Source: an uncultured Collinsella sp. (GTDB lineage: Bacteria; Actinomycetota; Coriobacteriia; Coriobacteriales; Coriobacteriaceae). Taken from it: a stretch of 64,000 bases of DNA. Below the pieces are notes generated by a model. The model had not been told where the DNA came from. It saw only the letters and a list, made by a program, of their open reading frames with translations, and did no database searches. Position 1 is the stretch's first letter; each line of letters opens with the position of its first letter. The stretch is from NCBI GenBank assembly GCA_958349325.1, contig CATWCP010000001.1, positions 1 to 64,000 on the forward strand, in the 5' to 3' direction. Shown in pieces: positions 22,149-31,592 of this stretch. The position numbers were made by a program, and so were the translations under genes.

Positions 22149-23282
22149 ATGAGCACTTCGATTCAACCGAACGCGCCGTTTCGCGCCGATATTGTCGGCA
22201 GCTTTCTTCGTCCGCAGGCTGTAAAGGACGCCCGTGCCGCCTATGTCGCGGGTAAACTCGACGCTTCCGGCCTTAAGGCCGTCGAGGACGATGCCATTCG
22301 CGATTTGGTGACAAAGCAGAAGGCCGCCGGCCTGCAGGTCATCACCGATGGTGAGTTTCGCCGCAGCTACTGGCACCTCGATTTTATGTGGGGCCTTAAC
22401 GGCATTGAACGCCGTACCTCGCGTACGGGTTATATGTTCCACGACGAGGAGACCACAGCCGACACCGCCGTGGTAACCGGCCCCATTAGCGGCGAGAACC
22501 ATCCGTTCGTCGAGCACTTTAAATTTGTCAAGGCGCTCGAGGGGGAGGGCCAGGTCGCGCGGCAAACCATTCCGGCGCCGATCCAGACGTTCTCCGAAGT
22601 CACGCTCGACCGCTGCGACGGCCAGCAGGAGAGCCTGCGCGCTGTCTATAAGACCGATGAGGAACTTGCCGACGCCATCGCAGCCGCTTATCGAACGGTG
22701 ATCGCCGACCTGTACGCAGCAGGCTGCCGCAACATCCAGTTTGATGACTGCACCTGGGGCATCTACTGCGACACCGATTTTGTCGCCAAAACCGGCATGA
22801 GCTCGGTCGACCTGCAAAAGGTAAGCGAGCTGGGCGTGGCGCTCAACAATGCCGCCATCGCGGACAAGCCCGACGATCTGGTCATCAACACGCATGTGTG
22901 CCGCGGCAACTACCACTCCACCTATGCCTTCGAGGGCGGCTATGACCCCATCGCGCCGTACCTGTTCGCAAACGAGGATGTCGATGCATTTTACCTGGAG
23001 TTCGATACGCCGCGCGCCGGCGGTTTTGAGCCGCTCAAGTACGTTGCCCCGGGCAAGAAGGTCGTGCTGGGCTTGGTAACCACCAAGGCGGCAGAGCTCG
23101 AGAACGAGGATGTTATCGTCGAGCGCATCCGTGAAGCCGCAAAGTACGTGCCGCTCGAGAACCTGTATCTGTCGCCTCAGTGCGGCTTTGCCAGCTGCGA
23201 GATTGGCAACAAGCTGACCGAGGATGAGCAATGGGCAAAGATCGCGCTGGTCAAGCGCATTGCCGAGCGCGTTTGGAAATAG
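22149..23282 (+). CDS. MetE C-terminal-like methyltransferase (YxjG/YxjH type)
   Basis: The 377-residue protein matches the short, cobalamin-independent methionine synthase-like family. It holds only the C-terminal catalytic barrel of MetE. Motifs are RADIVGSFLRPQ at the start, VITDGEFRRSYWHLDF, IPAPIQTF, NIQFDDCTW (the DD-C zinc region), INTHVCRGNY (zinc Cys), FYLEFDTPRAGGFEPL, and LYLSPQCGFAS with the last zinc Cys. The family moves a methyl group from a folate or another methyl donor to homocysteine or a related thiol. The absence of the N-terminal MetE half is normal for the group. ATG 22149 follows AAAGGGAG. Confidence 0.85.
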   Translation: MSTSIQPNAPFRADIVGSFLRPQAVKDARAAYVAGKLDASGLKAVEDDAIRDLVTKQKAAGLQVITDGEFRRSYWHLDFMWGLNGIERRTSRTGYMFHDEETTADTAVVTGPISGENHPFVEHFKFVKALEGEGQVARQTIPAPIQTFSEVTLDRCDGQQESLRAVYKTDEELADAIAAAYRTVIADLYAAGCRNIQFDDCTWGIYCDTDFVAKTGMSSVDLQKVSELGVALNNAAIADKPDDLVINTHVCRGNYHSTYAFEGGYDPIAPYLFANEDVDAFYLEFDTPRAGGFEPLKYVAPGKKVVLGLVTTKAAELENEDVIVERIREAAKYVPLENLYLSPQCGFASCEIGNKLTEDEQWAKIALVKRIAERVWK

Positions 23283-23404
23283 CGCTAGTGTTTGCAGGTG
23301 GCGGCGCGTGCGAGGCATAGTGTATCGCGTACAATGGTTCGGATCGTATCGTTCGGGCAAGTTATCCGATATGCCTGATCGCCCTTCCATTCGAAAGGAC
23401 ATCC

Positions 23405-24739
23405 ATGTCCCAGTCCTCGACGCCCGCCGTCAGCGATGCCATCTACGACGCATCGTCGCTCGGCCGCCCGCGCATGTTCCTGCTCGGCCTACAGCACCTG
23501 TTTGCCATGTTTGGCGCCACCGTGCTGGTGCCCGTGCTCACCGGCCTCTCGGTATCGGCAACGCTTTTGTTTGCCGGCTTGGGCACGCTGCTGTTCCACT
23601 TCCTGTCGCGCGGTAAGGTGCCGGCATTTTTGGGCTCATCGTTTGCCTTTATTGCCGGTTATGCCGCAATCGCGCCCAACGGCGAGACCGAGCTTTTGCC
23701 CTACGCTTGCCTGGGCGTAGCTTGTGCCGGTCTGCTCTATCCGGTGCTGGCGGCGCTCTTCCGCGCGTTTGGCGCCAAGCGTGTCATGCGTTTCTTTCCG
23801 CCGGTGGTGACTGGCCCCATCGTCATTTCCATCGGCTTGATCCTGGCAAGTTCCGCTATTGCCAACTGCCAGACAAACTGGTTTGTTGCCGTTGTCGCCG
23901 TGGCTGTGATCGTGATCTGCAACATTTGGGGTCGCGGCATGGTCAAGATCGTGCCGATCCTGCTGGGCGTCGTAGTGAGCTATGCCGTTGCGGCCGCGCT
24001 CGGTGAGGTCGATTTTTCGGGCGTTGCCGCCGCGCCGTGGGTCGGTCTGCCCATCGTGTGGGACAACACCGTGTTTGCACTCTTTGGGCCGCAGTTCGAT
24101 AGCGGTCTTGCCACGACGGCCATCATCACCATCATGCCGCTGGCCCTCGCGACCATGATCGAGCATATCGGCGATATCTCTGCTATCGGTTCGACTTGCG
24201 AGCGCAACTACATTGCCGATCCCGGTCTGCATCGCACGCTGCTCGGCGACGGCCTTGCCACGATTCTGGCTTCGCTCTTTGGCGCTCCGGCCAACACTAC
24301 GTATGGTGAGAACACCGGCGTGCTCGCCCTGACGCGCGTGTTCGACCCGCGCGTAATTCGAATTGCCGCGTGTTGCGCCATCGTGCTTTCGTTCTGCCCC
24401 AAGTTCGCGGCTGTCATTGCGGCCATGCCGGCGTGTGTGATCGGCGGTGTGTCGCTCGTGCTCTACGGCATGATCAGCGCTGTGGGCGTCCGCAACCTCA
24501 TCGAGAACCAGGTCGATTTCCAGAACAACCGCAACGTGCTGGTTGCCGCGCTGGTGCTCGTGCTTTCGCTCGGCATCGCGTACAGCACCGCCGGCGCCAT
24601 CGTGTTGGAGCTGGGCGGCGTGACCATTTCGCTGTCCGGCATTGCCGTGGGCTCACTGGTGGGCATTGTGCTCAACGCCATCCTGCCGGGTAACGACTTT
24701 GAGTTTGATGTCTCCGAGCTTGAGGAGGCTGCTGAGTAG
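23405..24739 (+). CDS. Uracil-xanthine permease, NCS2 family (UraA-like)
   Basis: The 444-residue integral membrane protein has about 14 hydrophobic segments. UraA-type signatures are LQHLFAMFGATVLVPVLTGLS at the start, FLGSSFAFIAGY, the substrate-site region MIEHIGDISAIGSTCERN (with the conserved Glu), and APANTTYGENTGVLALTRV. These match uracil permeases, which take up uracil with protons. ATG 23405 follows GAAAGGAC. A TACAAT at 23330-23335 could be the -10 box. A strong terminator shared with the convergent esterase ends the transcript. Confidence 0.88.
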   Translation: MSQSSTPAVSDAIYDASSLGRPRMFLLGLQHLFAMFGATVLVPVLTGLSVSATLLFAGLGTLLFHFLSRGKVPAFLGSSFAFIAGYAAIAPNGETELLPYACLGVACAGLLYPVLAALFRAFGAKRVMRFFPPVVTGPIVISIGLILASSAIANCQTNWFVAVVAVAVIVICNIWGRGMVKIVPILLGVVVSYAVAAALGEVDFSGVAAAPWVGLPIVWDNTVFALFGPQFDSGLATTAIITIMPLALATMIEHIGDISAIGSTCERNYIADPGLHRTLLGDGLATILASLFGAPANTTYGENTGVLALTRVFDPRVIRIAACCAIVLSFCPKFAAVIAAMPACVIGGVSLVLYGMISAVGVRNLIENQVDFQNNRNVLVAALVLVLSLGIAYSTAGAIVLELGGVTISLSGIAVGSLVGIVLNAILPGNDFEFDVSELEEAAE

Positions 24740-24762
24740 CAGCTGCGTTCAGCTAAAACAAA

Positions 24763-24805
24763 ATAAATGGTGCCCATGCGTATGTACGCGTGGGCACCAT
24801 TTTTA
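24763..24805. terminator. Bidirectional terminator between uracil permease and esterase
   Basis: ATGGTGCCCATGCGT pairs with ACGCGTGGGCACCAT around an ATGT loop, with a T run on the right and an A run on the left. The esterase stop codon lies inside the right flank. Confidence 0.88.
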
Positions 24806-25468
24806 ATGCGTCAGTATCCAGTGGATGCCGCGGGCCATGCGCAAGTCGGTTTGGGTAAAGTGATTGCCGGGGTTGAGTTCCATCGTTGTTGGAATGCCGC
24901 GCTCGACGAGCAACGCTTCCATCGCGCGCGTGTCGTCGAGTACATGCCGCATCATGCGGTTGGGCGTCTTGGTTTCCTTTTTGCCGAGTGACAGATAGAC
25001 GGCTTGCGGGCTGCCGGCAAAAGGGGCCGTGCTGGCGCGATCGACAAAGTCGGGAAACCATAGCGACCCCGATGCGCTCGCGGCGCGGTCAAAGGCGCCG
25101 GTTTGCCAGAGGGACCAAAGCGCGAAGAGGCCCGCGAGCGAGTAGCCGGCAATGCCGCGCCAGGTGGGCGGCTGAGGAAGCGACGACTCCACCTGGGGGA
25201 TTATCTGATTCAGCAGCTCATCAAGAAAATCGGCAGCTTGGCCGCCGAAAGGCTCGGCATCGCGTACGGTCCCGTCGCATGCCCAGGGGCTCAGCTCGCG
25301 ATTCCAATCGAGCCCGCCAATGGTGACGAGGGCGAATGGCGGACAGTCGAGCTCTCGGCAACACTTATAAACCTCGCTGCCGTCGCCCACGACCACAGGA
25401 AGGTAGATGACAGGCGCGCTTTCCGTATGATTCGAATAAACGGTTATCTGCTTTTGATGCGCTTCCAT
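24803..25468 (-). CDS. Alpha/beta-hydrolase esterase (Fes/IroE-like)
   Basis: The 221-residue protein has the serine elbow GYSLAG, the acid region around AVYLSLGKKETKTPN and a late His in LNPGNHFTQTD. This is the catalytic order of the esterase D / IroE-type group. That group hydrolyses esters such as siderophore or acyl esters, and the real substrate is open. It has no signal peptide and should be cytoplasmic. Start 25468 has GAGAAGCCC upstream. No siderophore genes are near. Confidence 0.75.
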   Translation of the reverse strand: MEAHQKQITVYSNHTESAPVIYLPVVVGDGSEVYKCCRELDCPPFALVTIGGLDWNRELSPWACDGTVRDAEPFGGQAADFLDELLNQIIPQVESSLPQPPTWRGIAGYSLAGLFALWSLWQTGAFDRAASASGSLWFPDFVDRASTAPFAGSPQAVYLSLGKKETKTPNRMMRHVLDDTRAMEALLVERGIPTTMELNPGNHFTQTDLRMARGIHWILTH

Positions 25469-25578
25469 GACGGGCTTCTCTCAGTGTTGTGATATCGGCA
25501 GCCCCAATTGTCGCACGCCAGCGTATGCCGGTTGGGCTAGACCAAAGACAATCTCGTGCATCCCCTGCGGACGCATAT

Positions 25579-25618
25579 GGAAAACGCCACCGCCGGAGGG
25601 GAGCTCGGCGGTGGCGTT
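25579..25618 (-). terminator. Intrinsic terminator after the first LAATG surface gene
   Basis: On the minus strand, AACGCCACCGCC pairs with GGCGGTGGCGTT and is followed by TTTTCC. Confidence 0.85.
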
Positions 25619-25675
25619 GTTAAACGGTGCTGGGGCTCGGGGCCCTCGCGGGAGCTGCCATGTGCGCAGAGGCGT

Positions 25676-27373
25676 CTAAAAACGCTTACGGCTCGCCATG
25701 GTGCCTGCGGCGATAGCGGCTGTTCCCGCAAGGACGGTTGCCACGATGGCCGCACCCGAGGTGTCGCCGGTTGCCGCGAGCACGCCGGTAGTCTTGGCTT
25801 TCGTGGTTGAAGCCGCAACGGCCTTGGTCGGCTTTGAGCCCTCAGGCTTGGGGTTCTGCTTGGACTCCGCGGGCTTGGTCTCGTCGGGCTTGGGGTCTTC
25901 CGGCTTGGCTACCTCGGGAGGTGCGATGGTCGTACTTTTGGCGACTGCTTTGATATAGAGGGAGTCGACCGTGGCGTCGCCCGTGCCGATGGCTTGGCCT
26001 GCCTCGTAGATGCCGTCACGGAGCTTGCGATAGTCAATGACCTTGCCGCCTTCGGGCGTCTGGATGGCGGCGTTCTCAATCTTGATGGTGCCGATTGTCT
26101 TGCCGTCAGCGCTCATGGCACGGGCAAAGATTGCCGCTGTATCTCCTTCGGCCGTTACCTTGCTGCGGATGATCGAGATGACTGCGGGCGTGACGCCCTC
26201 GCTGGTCTGGGCGATGATGCCGATGTTCTCGCCTTGGGGTTCGCGCCTCGTCTCGCCATCTTGGTTTTCGCTGTAGGGGATGGGGCCGTCGCCGTTCTCG
26301 ACATAGCGGGCTATGGCCTTGACAACGGAGTCGCTGATGTAGATGTGGCCGCCCTTCTCGTTGGGTCGATCGTTTCTGGTGGAGAATGCAGCCGAAACCT
26401 CGCCTTCCGCAAACGCGTCCACGGTGGAGCCGTTCTTGACGACGATGTCGTCCTGGTAGGTGAAGAGGGCGTTGGCGCCACCGTATCTGCCTTTACTTGC
26501 ACGGACCGTCACGTTTGCATGATCGAGGGTGATGCCCTTGTGGGCATAGACGCCATATTCAACACCGTTTACGTTGAGGGAGGCGTTTGTGGCTGCGAGG
26601 CTGCCCTTGGCCTCGACGGCAGCGTCTTTCTCGGAGCTTACCTCGACCGTCCCGCCACCCTTGATGGTGAGGTTCTTGTCGGCTCCAATACCCTTGTCCT
26701 TGGTAGCCCTGGCGGTGACGGCTCCGCTGTCGTCAATCGTGATATTGCCGTTTGCCCTGATGCCATCCGATGCACCCGTGGCGTTGACGTTGCCCGAACC
26801 TTTGACAGCGAGATCACCTCCGGCATTGATGGCATCAAACCCAGTGCTCGTGGCGTTGACGGATCCGGCTCCGTCGATGTTGATATTACCCGTGGAGAGG
26901 ATAGCGTCCTCAGTAGATGTCACGCTGAGCGTGCCGCCCTCGTCGCCTTGGATATTGAGCTCGGCATTCTCGTTAGTGCCATGAGAAACTTTGATGCTTT
27001 CGATCCATTCGGCAGTGACGATGTTGGTTCCCGAGTAATTCACGTTGAGCTTGCCTGCGGCCTGGATCTCGCCGCCGTTATAGTTGTTGAGCTTCAAGTC
27101 GTCGGCGCCGTCCCACGACCAGGTACCGGCCTCGTCGCTCGCCGCGGTGTTGTACTTGTTGCCGCCGACCTTGACCCATTCCGCTGCGAGCGAGACGCTC
27201 GGCATGAGCAGCGAGCTCACCGTGAGCGCGCACACGGCGCCCGAGACGATGCGGCGCGTCACGCGGCGCCAGCTGCCGTGCGCGAGTCCTATGCGACGGC
27301 GAACGTCGGGTTCGGCAACATGGGTTCCGGCGGTAGTGTCATTGCGTTTGGGGGTCGTGAACAAGGCTGCCAT
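25676..27373 (-). CDS. Sortase-anchored beta-helix surface protein (LAATG)
   Basis: The 565-residue protein has a long signal peptide (charged head, RRVTRRIVSGAV, hydrophobic core ALTVSSLLMPSVSLAAEW). It then has about 450 residues of short repeats alternating Gly/Asn turns with beta strands (GNITIDDSGAVTARATKDKG, GADKNLTIKGGGTVEV), typical of a right-handed beta-helix of the Cthe_2159 carbohydrate-binding type. A Pro/Lys/Glu spacer follows, then LAATG near 532-536, a hydrophobic helix and RKRF. LAxTG is the signal of class E sortases in high-GC Gram-positives, so the protein should be attached to the cell wall. A carbohydrate-binding or adhesion role is inferred. ATG 27373 follows GGGAG. The 27645 gene is a tandem paralog. 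Confidence 0.75.
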   Translation of the reverse strand: MAALFTTPKRNDTTAGTHVAEPDVRRRIGLAHGSWRRVTRRIVSGAVCALTVSSLLMPSVSLAAEWVKVGGNKYNTAASDEAGTWSWDGADDLKLNNYNGGEIQAAGKLNVNYSGTNIVTAEWIESIKVSHGTNENAELNIQGDEGGTLSVTSTEDAILSTGNINIDGAGSVNATSTGFDAINAGGDLAVKGSGNVNATGASDGIRANGNITIDDSGAVTARATKDKGIGADKNLTIKGGGTVEVSSEKDAAVEAKGSLAATNASLNVNGVEYGVYAHKGITLDHANVTVRASKGRYGGANALFTYQDDIVVKNGSTVDAFAEGEVSAAFSTRNDRPNEKGGHIYISDSVVKAIARYVENGDGPIPYSENQDGETRREPQGENIGIIAQTSEGVTPAVISIIRSKVTAEGDTAAIFARAMSADGKTIGTIKIENAAIQTPEGGKVIDYRKLRDGIYEAGQAIGTGDATVDSLYIKAVAKSTTIAPPEVAKPEDPKPDETKPAESKQNPKPEGSKPTKAVAASTTKAKTTGVLAATGDTSGAAIVATVLAGTAAIAAGTMASRKRF

Positions 27374-27399
27374 GGTTGCTCCCGTTCTCATAGGGCCTA

Positions 27400-27480
27400 T
27401 ACGACTAGATTCAGCGTATCTGCCGGATGTTGCCGGCGGTAGTGCCGTTTGGAGGGCAAAATGGCCAAAATGGGGGAGAA
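27400..27480 (-). repeat. Promoter-region duplicate of 29455-29530
   Basis: The stretch upstream of the 25676 gene, including GCCGGCGGTAGTGCCGTTTG (plus strand), is nearly identical to the stretch upstream of the 27645 gene. The tandem duplication therefore included the control region, and both genes are likely to respond to the same signal. Confidence 0.6.
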
Positions 27481-27510
27481 ATAGGCCGCACGCCGGCGCA
27501 GGGACCGGCG

Positions 27511-27550
27511 CTAAAAGAAAAGCGCGGGGCCGCATGGCGACTCCGCGCTT
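27511..27550 (-). terminator. Intrinsic terminator after the second LAATG gene
   Basis: On the minus strand, AAGCGCGG pairs with CCGCGCTT, followed by TTCTTTT. It separates the two tandem paralogs, so each has its own transcript. Confidence 0.75.
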
Positions 27551-27644
27551 TATTGTTCAGCTTTTGCAGCCTTGCCCTTACGCTACGAAGAAGTAGACGA
27601 GGAAGGCAAGGGCCGCGATCCACCCGTCCCGTGCGAAAAAGTGT

Positions 27645-29428
27645 TTACGAGCGCTTGCGGCTCACCACGGCGCCCGCGGCGATGGCGGCTGTTCCTGCAA
27701 GGGCGGCTGCCACGATGGCTGCGTTCGAGGCGTCGCCGGTTGCCGCGAGCTTGCCGGTGGTCTTGGCTCCCGTGGCTGCAACTGCAACGGTCTTGGTCGT
27801 CTTCGTGCCCTCGGACTTGGAACCCTCGGGCTTGGTCTCGCCGGGCTTCTCCTCGGGTTTGATCTCCTCGGGAGGCACGATGACCGTGCTCTTGGAGACA
27901 GCGGCGTCATAGGGGGAGTCGACCGTGGCGTCGCCCGTGCCGATGGTTTGACCCATATCGTAGACGATGCCGTCGTCGAGTGCTTCCCTGTTGCTATAGT
28001 CAATGATCTTGCCGCCTTCAGGCGTCAGGATGCTGGCGCCTTCGATCTCGATGGTGCCGATTGCCTTGCCGTCCGCGCTCGTGGCAAGAGCGAAGATTGC
28101 CGCCGTGTCTCCCTCAGCCGTGAGCTTGCTGCGGACGATCGAGATACTCGCGGGCGTGATGCCCTCGTAGGTCTGGGCGAAGATACCGATGTTCAGACCC
28201 CTAGGCTCAGGGATGACCGCGCCGCTTTGGTCGTTGCTGTAGTGATCGGGGCCATCGCCACCGGTCTCGACATAGCGGGCTATAGCCTTAACAACGGAGT
28301 CGCTGATGTAGATGTGGCCGCCAGCGACGTTTAGCGGGTGGTTTCTGGCAGAGATTGCAACCGAGAATTTGCCTTCCGCGAGTGCGTCCACGATGGAACC
28401 GTTCTTGATGTCGATGTCGCCCCCGTCAGTGATGAGGGCGATGGCCTGGCCGCCGTTCGCGCTGGTACGGACCGTCACGGTTGCGCCATCGAGTGTGATG
28501 CCCTTGTAGGCATAGACACCATATTCAACACCGCTTGCGTCAAGGGAGGCGTTCGTGACCGCGAGACTGCCCTCAGTGTCGACGGCAAGATCTCCCTCGG
28601 AGTTCGCCTTGACCTGGCTGCCGCCTGAGATGTTGATGCCGTCTTCAGCCCAAATCGCCGCTTCTTCTATCGAGCTTGCTTCTACCTTGCCACCGCCTTT
28701 GATGGTCAGGTCACTGCCTGCGGCGATGCCGTAGCCTTCGCCTCCTTTAGCGATCACTGTGCCAGAGGAATCGATGGTGGTCTTGCCCTTGGATTGGATA
28801 CCTTCGGTATCGCCCGTTGCATTCACGGTGCCCGAGCCCGTGATAGAGAGGTCGCCCTTTGCCTCAATTCCGTCGGCAGTAGTACTTGTGGTGTTCACGG
28901 TGCCTGGGCCAGAAATGGAGAGGTCGCCTGTGGATTTAATTGCATCGGTCTCGGCTGTCACATTGAGCTCATCCGTGCTATTCGAGCTCGTTATGTTCAA
29001 CTCCGCTTTCTGGTTAGTGCCATCCTGCGCTTTGATGGCGGCTCCGGTGTAATCGGGCTCGGTTTTCACGGTGTTCTTGCCCTCGTACGCAATGTTGAGC
29101 TTGCCTGCAGCATTGATCGCACCGCCGTCATAGCCGTTGAGCTTCATATCGTCGGCGCCGTCCCATGACCAGGTGCCAGCCTCGTCACCCGCCGCGGTGC
29201 CAGCGTCATACCGGCTGCCGCCGACGTCCACCCACTCGGCCGCGAGCGGACACTCGGCATGAGCAACGAGCTCACCGTGAGCGCGCAGGTCAGACCACAG
29301 ACGATGCGGCGCGTCACGCGACGCCAGCTTCCGTGTGCGAGCAGCGTGCGACGGCGCACGTCGGGCTCGACAAAATGGGCTCCAGAGGTTTTGTCATTGC
29401 GCTTGGGGGTCGTGAACAAGGCGGCCAT
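27645..29428 (-). pseudogene. Second LAATG beta-helix surface gene, frameshifted after the signal peptide
   Basis: The gene resembles its 25676 neighbour from end to end: MAALFTTPKRNDKTSG head, RRVTRRIVCGLTCALTVSSLLMPS, GDEAGTWSWDGADDMKLNGYDGG, beta-helix repeats, then LAATG, hydrophobic helix and RKRS. Near 29245-29252 one base is missing compared with the paralog (minus-strand context CCGAGTGTCCGCTCG against CCGAGCGTCTCGCTCG). The head (from 29428) and body (open up to 29231, first ATG there) are therefore in different frames. Without the shift it would be about 594 residues. As written, the body would be made without a secretion signal. Sequencing error, phase variation or true decay are all possible. 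Confidence 0.75.
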
Positions 29429-29454
29429 GGTTACTCCCATCCTCATAGGGCCTA

Positions 29455-29530
29455 TGCGATTACGCCCAGCATATCTGCAGGATGTAGCCGGCGGTAGTGC
29501 CGTTTGGAGGGCAAAATGTCCAAAACTTGG
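29455..29530 (-). repeat. Promoter-region duplicate of 27400-27480
   Basis: This is the matching upstream copy for the frameshifted paralog. Only a few bases differ (for example GCAGGATGTAGCC against GCCGGATGTTGCC). Confidence 0.6.
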
Positions 29531-29565
29531 GAAGCAATACATCGCGCGTCCGTGCGTAGCCTGGC

Positions 29566-29609
29566 TTTAAAAGAAAGGCGCGGAGCCGCTCGATGCGACT
29601 CCGCGCCTT
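29566..29609 (-). terminator. Intrinsic terminator after the purine permease
   Basis: On the minus strand, AAGGCGCGGAG pairs with CTCCGCGCCTT, followed by TCTTTT. Confidence 0.85.
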
Positions 29610-29636
29610 GATGTTCTGCTTTAGCAGACTATGCCG

Positions 29637-30947
29637 TTACGCCACGAAGAAGTAGACGAGGAAGGCAAGGGCTGCGATCCACATGAGCGGCTTGATCTTG
29701 GAGGCCTCGCCCTTAAAGAGCGCGACGATCACGTAGGCGATAAAGCCCAGGCCAATGCCGGCAGAGATGGAGTAGGTGAAGGGCACGCCGGCGACGATCA
29801 TGAACGCCGGGAAACCCTGCGACACGTCGGACCAGTCGATCTCGGAGGCTTCGCTCATCATGAGGTAGCCGACGTAGACCAGAGCACCGCAGGTGGCGGC
29901 GCTGGAAACGATGGTGACGATGGGGGAGAAGAACGCGGCGAGAATGAACAGCACGCCGGTGGTGACGGAGGTGAGGCCCGTGCGGCCACCGTCGGCGGCG
30001 CCGGAAGTGGACTCGACGAAGGTGGTGATGGAGGAGACGCCCATGAAACCGCCCACAGCAGCGGCGGCGGAGTCGACGATCAGGATCTCCTTGATATTCT
30101 CGACGTTGCCGTCGTCGGTGAGGAACTCGCCCTGCTTGGCCACGGCCATCGCGGTGCCCATGGTGTCGAAGAAGTCACTCATGAGCAGCGAGAACGAGAT
30201 GACGAGGAGCGTGGGGTCGGTAAGGACCTTGACGATGGCGGGCACGCCGCCGGCGTCGGCGATGGGGCCACCGATGCTCGAGAAGTCGAGCGGGGCGATG
30301 ATACCGGTCGGAGCATGGGTCACACCTAGGGGGATACCGGCGATGACGGCGACGACGATGCCGATGAGCAGCGAGCCGGGGACGTTGCGGCAGGCGAGGG
30401 CGACTGTCACCAGGATGGAGATGATGCCGACGATGAAGGTGGGGGAGGTGATGTCGCCCAGACCGACGAGTGTACCGGCGCCAGCGGTGATAATGCCGGC
30501 ATCGCACAGGCCAATCATGGCGATGAACAGGCCCAGACCCACCGAGATGGCGTGACGCAGGACAACCGGGATGGCGTCCATGATGGCCTCGCGCAGGCCA
30601 CAAAGCACGAGCAGCAAGATGACGATACCCTCGAGGAAGATGACGCTCATGGCCACGTGCCAGTCACCGCCGCAGACGGTGGTGGTGATTCCAGCGATCA
30701 TCGCGTTGACGCCTAAGCCCGACGCGCAGGCGAGCGGGCGGTTAGCGAAGATGCCCATGCAGATGGTCATGATGCCAGCGCCCAGACAGGTGGCGCAGGC
30801 GAGCGCTCCCGCATCGATGCCAGCGCCCGAGAGCACTGCGGGGTTGACGGCGATGATGTAGGCCATCGCCAGGAATGTTGTCAGTCCAGCGCGAAGTTCG
30901 GTCCCGATTGTGGACTTGCGCTCACTGACGTGAAATAGTTCGTCCAT
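29637..30947 (-). CDS. NCS2-family guanine/hypoxanthine permease (AzgA/PbuG type)
   Basis: The 436-residue membrane protein has about 12-14 hydrophobic helices. AzgA-type signatures are TIGTELRAGLTTFLAMAYIIAVNPAVLSGAG, ATCLGAGIMTICMGIFANRPLACASGLGVNA, SFSLLMSDFFDTMGTAMAVAKQGEF, and GGFMGVSSITTFVESTSGAADGGRTGLTSV. These proteins import adenine, guanine or hypoxanthine with protons. ATG 30947 follows GGAAAGGG; the longer version to 31004 lacks support. It is a single-gene unit ended by a terminator. With the uracil permease it gives the cell both purine and pyrimidine base uptake in this region. Confidence 0.88.
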   Translation of the reverse strand: MDELFHVSERKSTIGTELRAGLTTFLAMAYIIAVNPAVLSGAGIDAGALACATCLGAGIMTICMGIFANRPLACASGLGVNAMIAGITTTVCGGDWHVAMSVIFLEGIVILLLVLCGLREAIMDAIPVVLRHAISVGLGLFIAMIGLCDAGIITAGAGTLVGLGDITSPTFIVGIISILVTVALACRNVPGSLLIGIVVAVIAGIPLGVTHAPTGIIAPLDFSSIGGPIADAGGVPAIVKVLTDPTLLVISFSLLMSDFFDTMGTAMAVAKQGEFLTDDGNVENIKEILIVDSAAAAVGGFMGVSSITTFVESTSGAADGGRTGLTSVTTGVLFILAAFFSPIVTIVSSAATCGALVYVGYLMMSEASEIDWSDVSQGFPAFMIVAGVPFTYSISAGIGLGFIAYVIVALFKGEASKIKPLMWIAALAFLVYFFVA

Positions 30948-31101
30948 GCATACCCTTTCCTTGTTCGGCCCCGAGTTTAGGCCGATTGACACGAACTCAC
31001 CCACTATAGCCCCTTTACGACGCTGTTGTTCCTCGCATGTTGATGTTCGGCGCTTTGTAGCAGACGGACGGTATTTTTCGCATGAAAATGTGTGGGTACC
31101 G

Positions 31102-31107
31102 TATACT
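31102..31107 (+). promoter_or_regulatory. Candidate -10 box for the deformylase-like gene
   Basis: TATACT lies 33 bases before the ATG at 31141, in the same TATACTTA context as before the metallophosphoesterase. No clear -35 box is seen. Confidence 0.3.
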
Positions 31108-31140
31108 TAAGCGGTTACAACGACCCCTATGGAGGAACGT

Positions 31141-31560
31141 ATGATTAAAGAGCTTTGCCACGACGAGGCTATCCTGTCCCAGCGTTGCGAGGTTGCGACC
31201 GTCGAGGACGAGTCGGTTGCTCAGGACCTGATCGATACCATCAAGTCGCTCGACGATGCCGGCTGCCTTGCCGCTAACCAGATTGGCGTTACCAAGAAGG
31301 TCTGCGTCTACCTGGACGACGCCGGCGAGCCCCACGTGCTCTACAACCCCCGTCTGGTGTTTGGCCTGGGTGCCAGCAAGATGGAGGAGAGCTGCCTGAC
31401 GCACGAGGAGGTCACCAAGTCCACGCGCTATATCAAGTGCAAGGTCGCTTATGACGTGATCGTCGACGGCAAGATGCGCGAGCGCAAGCAGGACTTTGTG
31501 GGCTTCGAGGCGCAGATGATTCAACACATGATTGACCACTGTCTTGGAAAGTTGGTCTAA
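31141..31560 (+). CDS. Peptide deformylase-like protein with the catalytic Glu replaced by Met
   Basis: The 139-residue protein follows the short peptide deformylase fold: GCLAANQIGVTKKVCVYL (motif 1, GLAAxQ-like, 41-49), MEESCLTHEE (motif 2, metal Cys, normally EGCLS), and QMIQHMIDHCLGKL (motif 3, normally HEIDH). Here motif 3 is H129-M130-I131-D132-H133. The Glu that acts as general base in deformylation is missing, while the three likely metal ligands (one Cys, two His) remain. It is probably not a normal deformylase. A second short homolog with intact HEIDH is at 45087-45497. ATG 31141 has GGAGG seven bases upstream; the in-frame ATG at 31129 has no such site. A strong terminator follows. 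Confidence 0.75.
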   Translation: MIKELCHDEAILSQRCEVATVEDESVAQDLIDTIKSLDDAGCLAANQIGVTKKVCVYLDDAGEPHVLYNPRLVFGLGASKMEESCLTHEEVTKSTRYIKCKVAYDVIVDGKMRERKQDFVGFEAQMIQHMIDHCLGKLV

Positions 31561-31592
31561 GGGGACCAAAGCACCGCACTTCGTCTCTTTTG

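Noticed and set aside
22104..23402. Long minus-strand frame opposite the MetE-like gene
   Set aside because: The plus-strand gene has full family motifs and a ribosome binding site. The antisense frame has neither.
25994..27442. Long open frame on the plus strand opposite the first LAATG surface gene
   Set aside because: It mirrors the repetitive beta-helix gene in GC-rich DNA. It has no ribosome binding site, and its translation shows no fold or motif.
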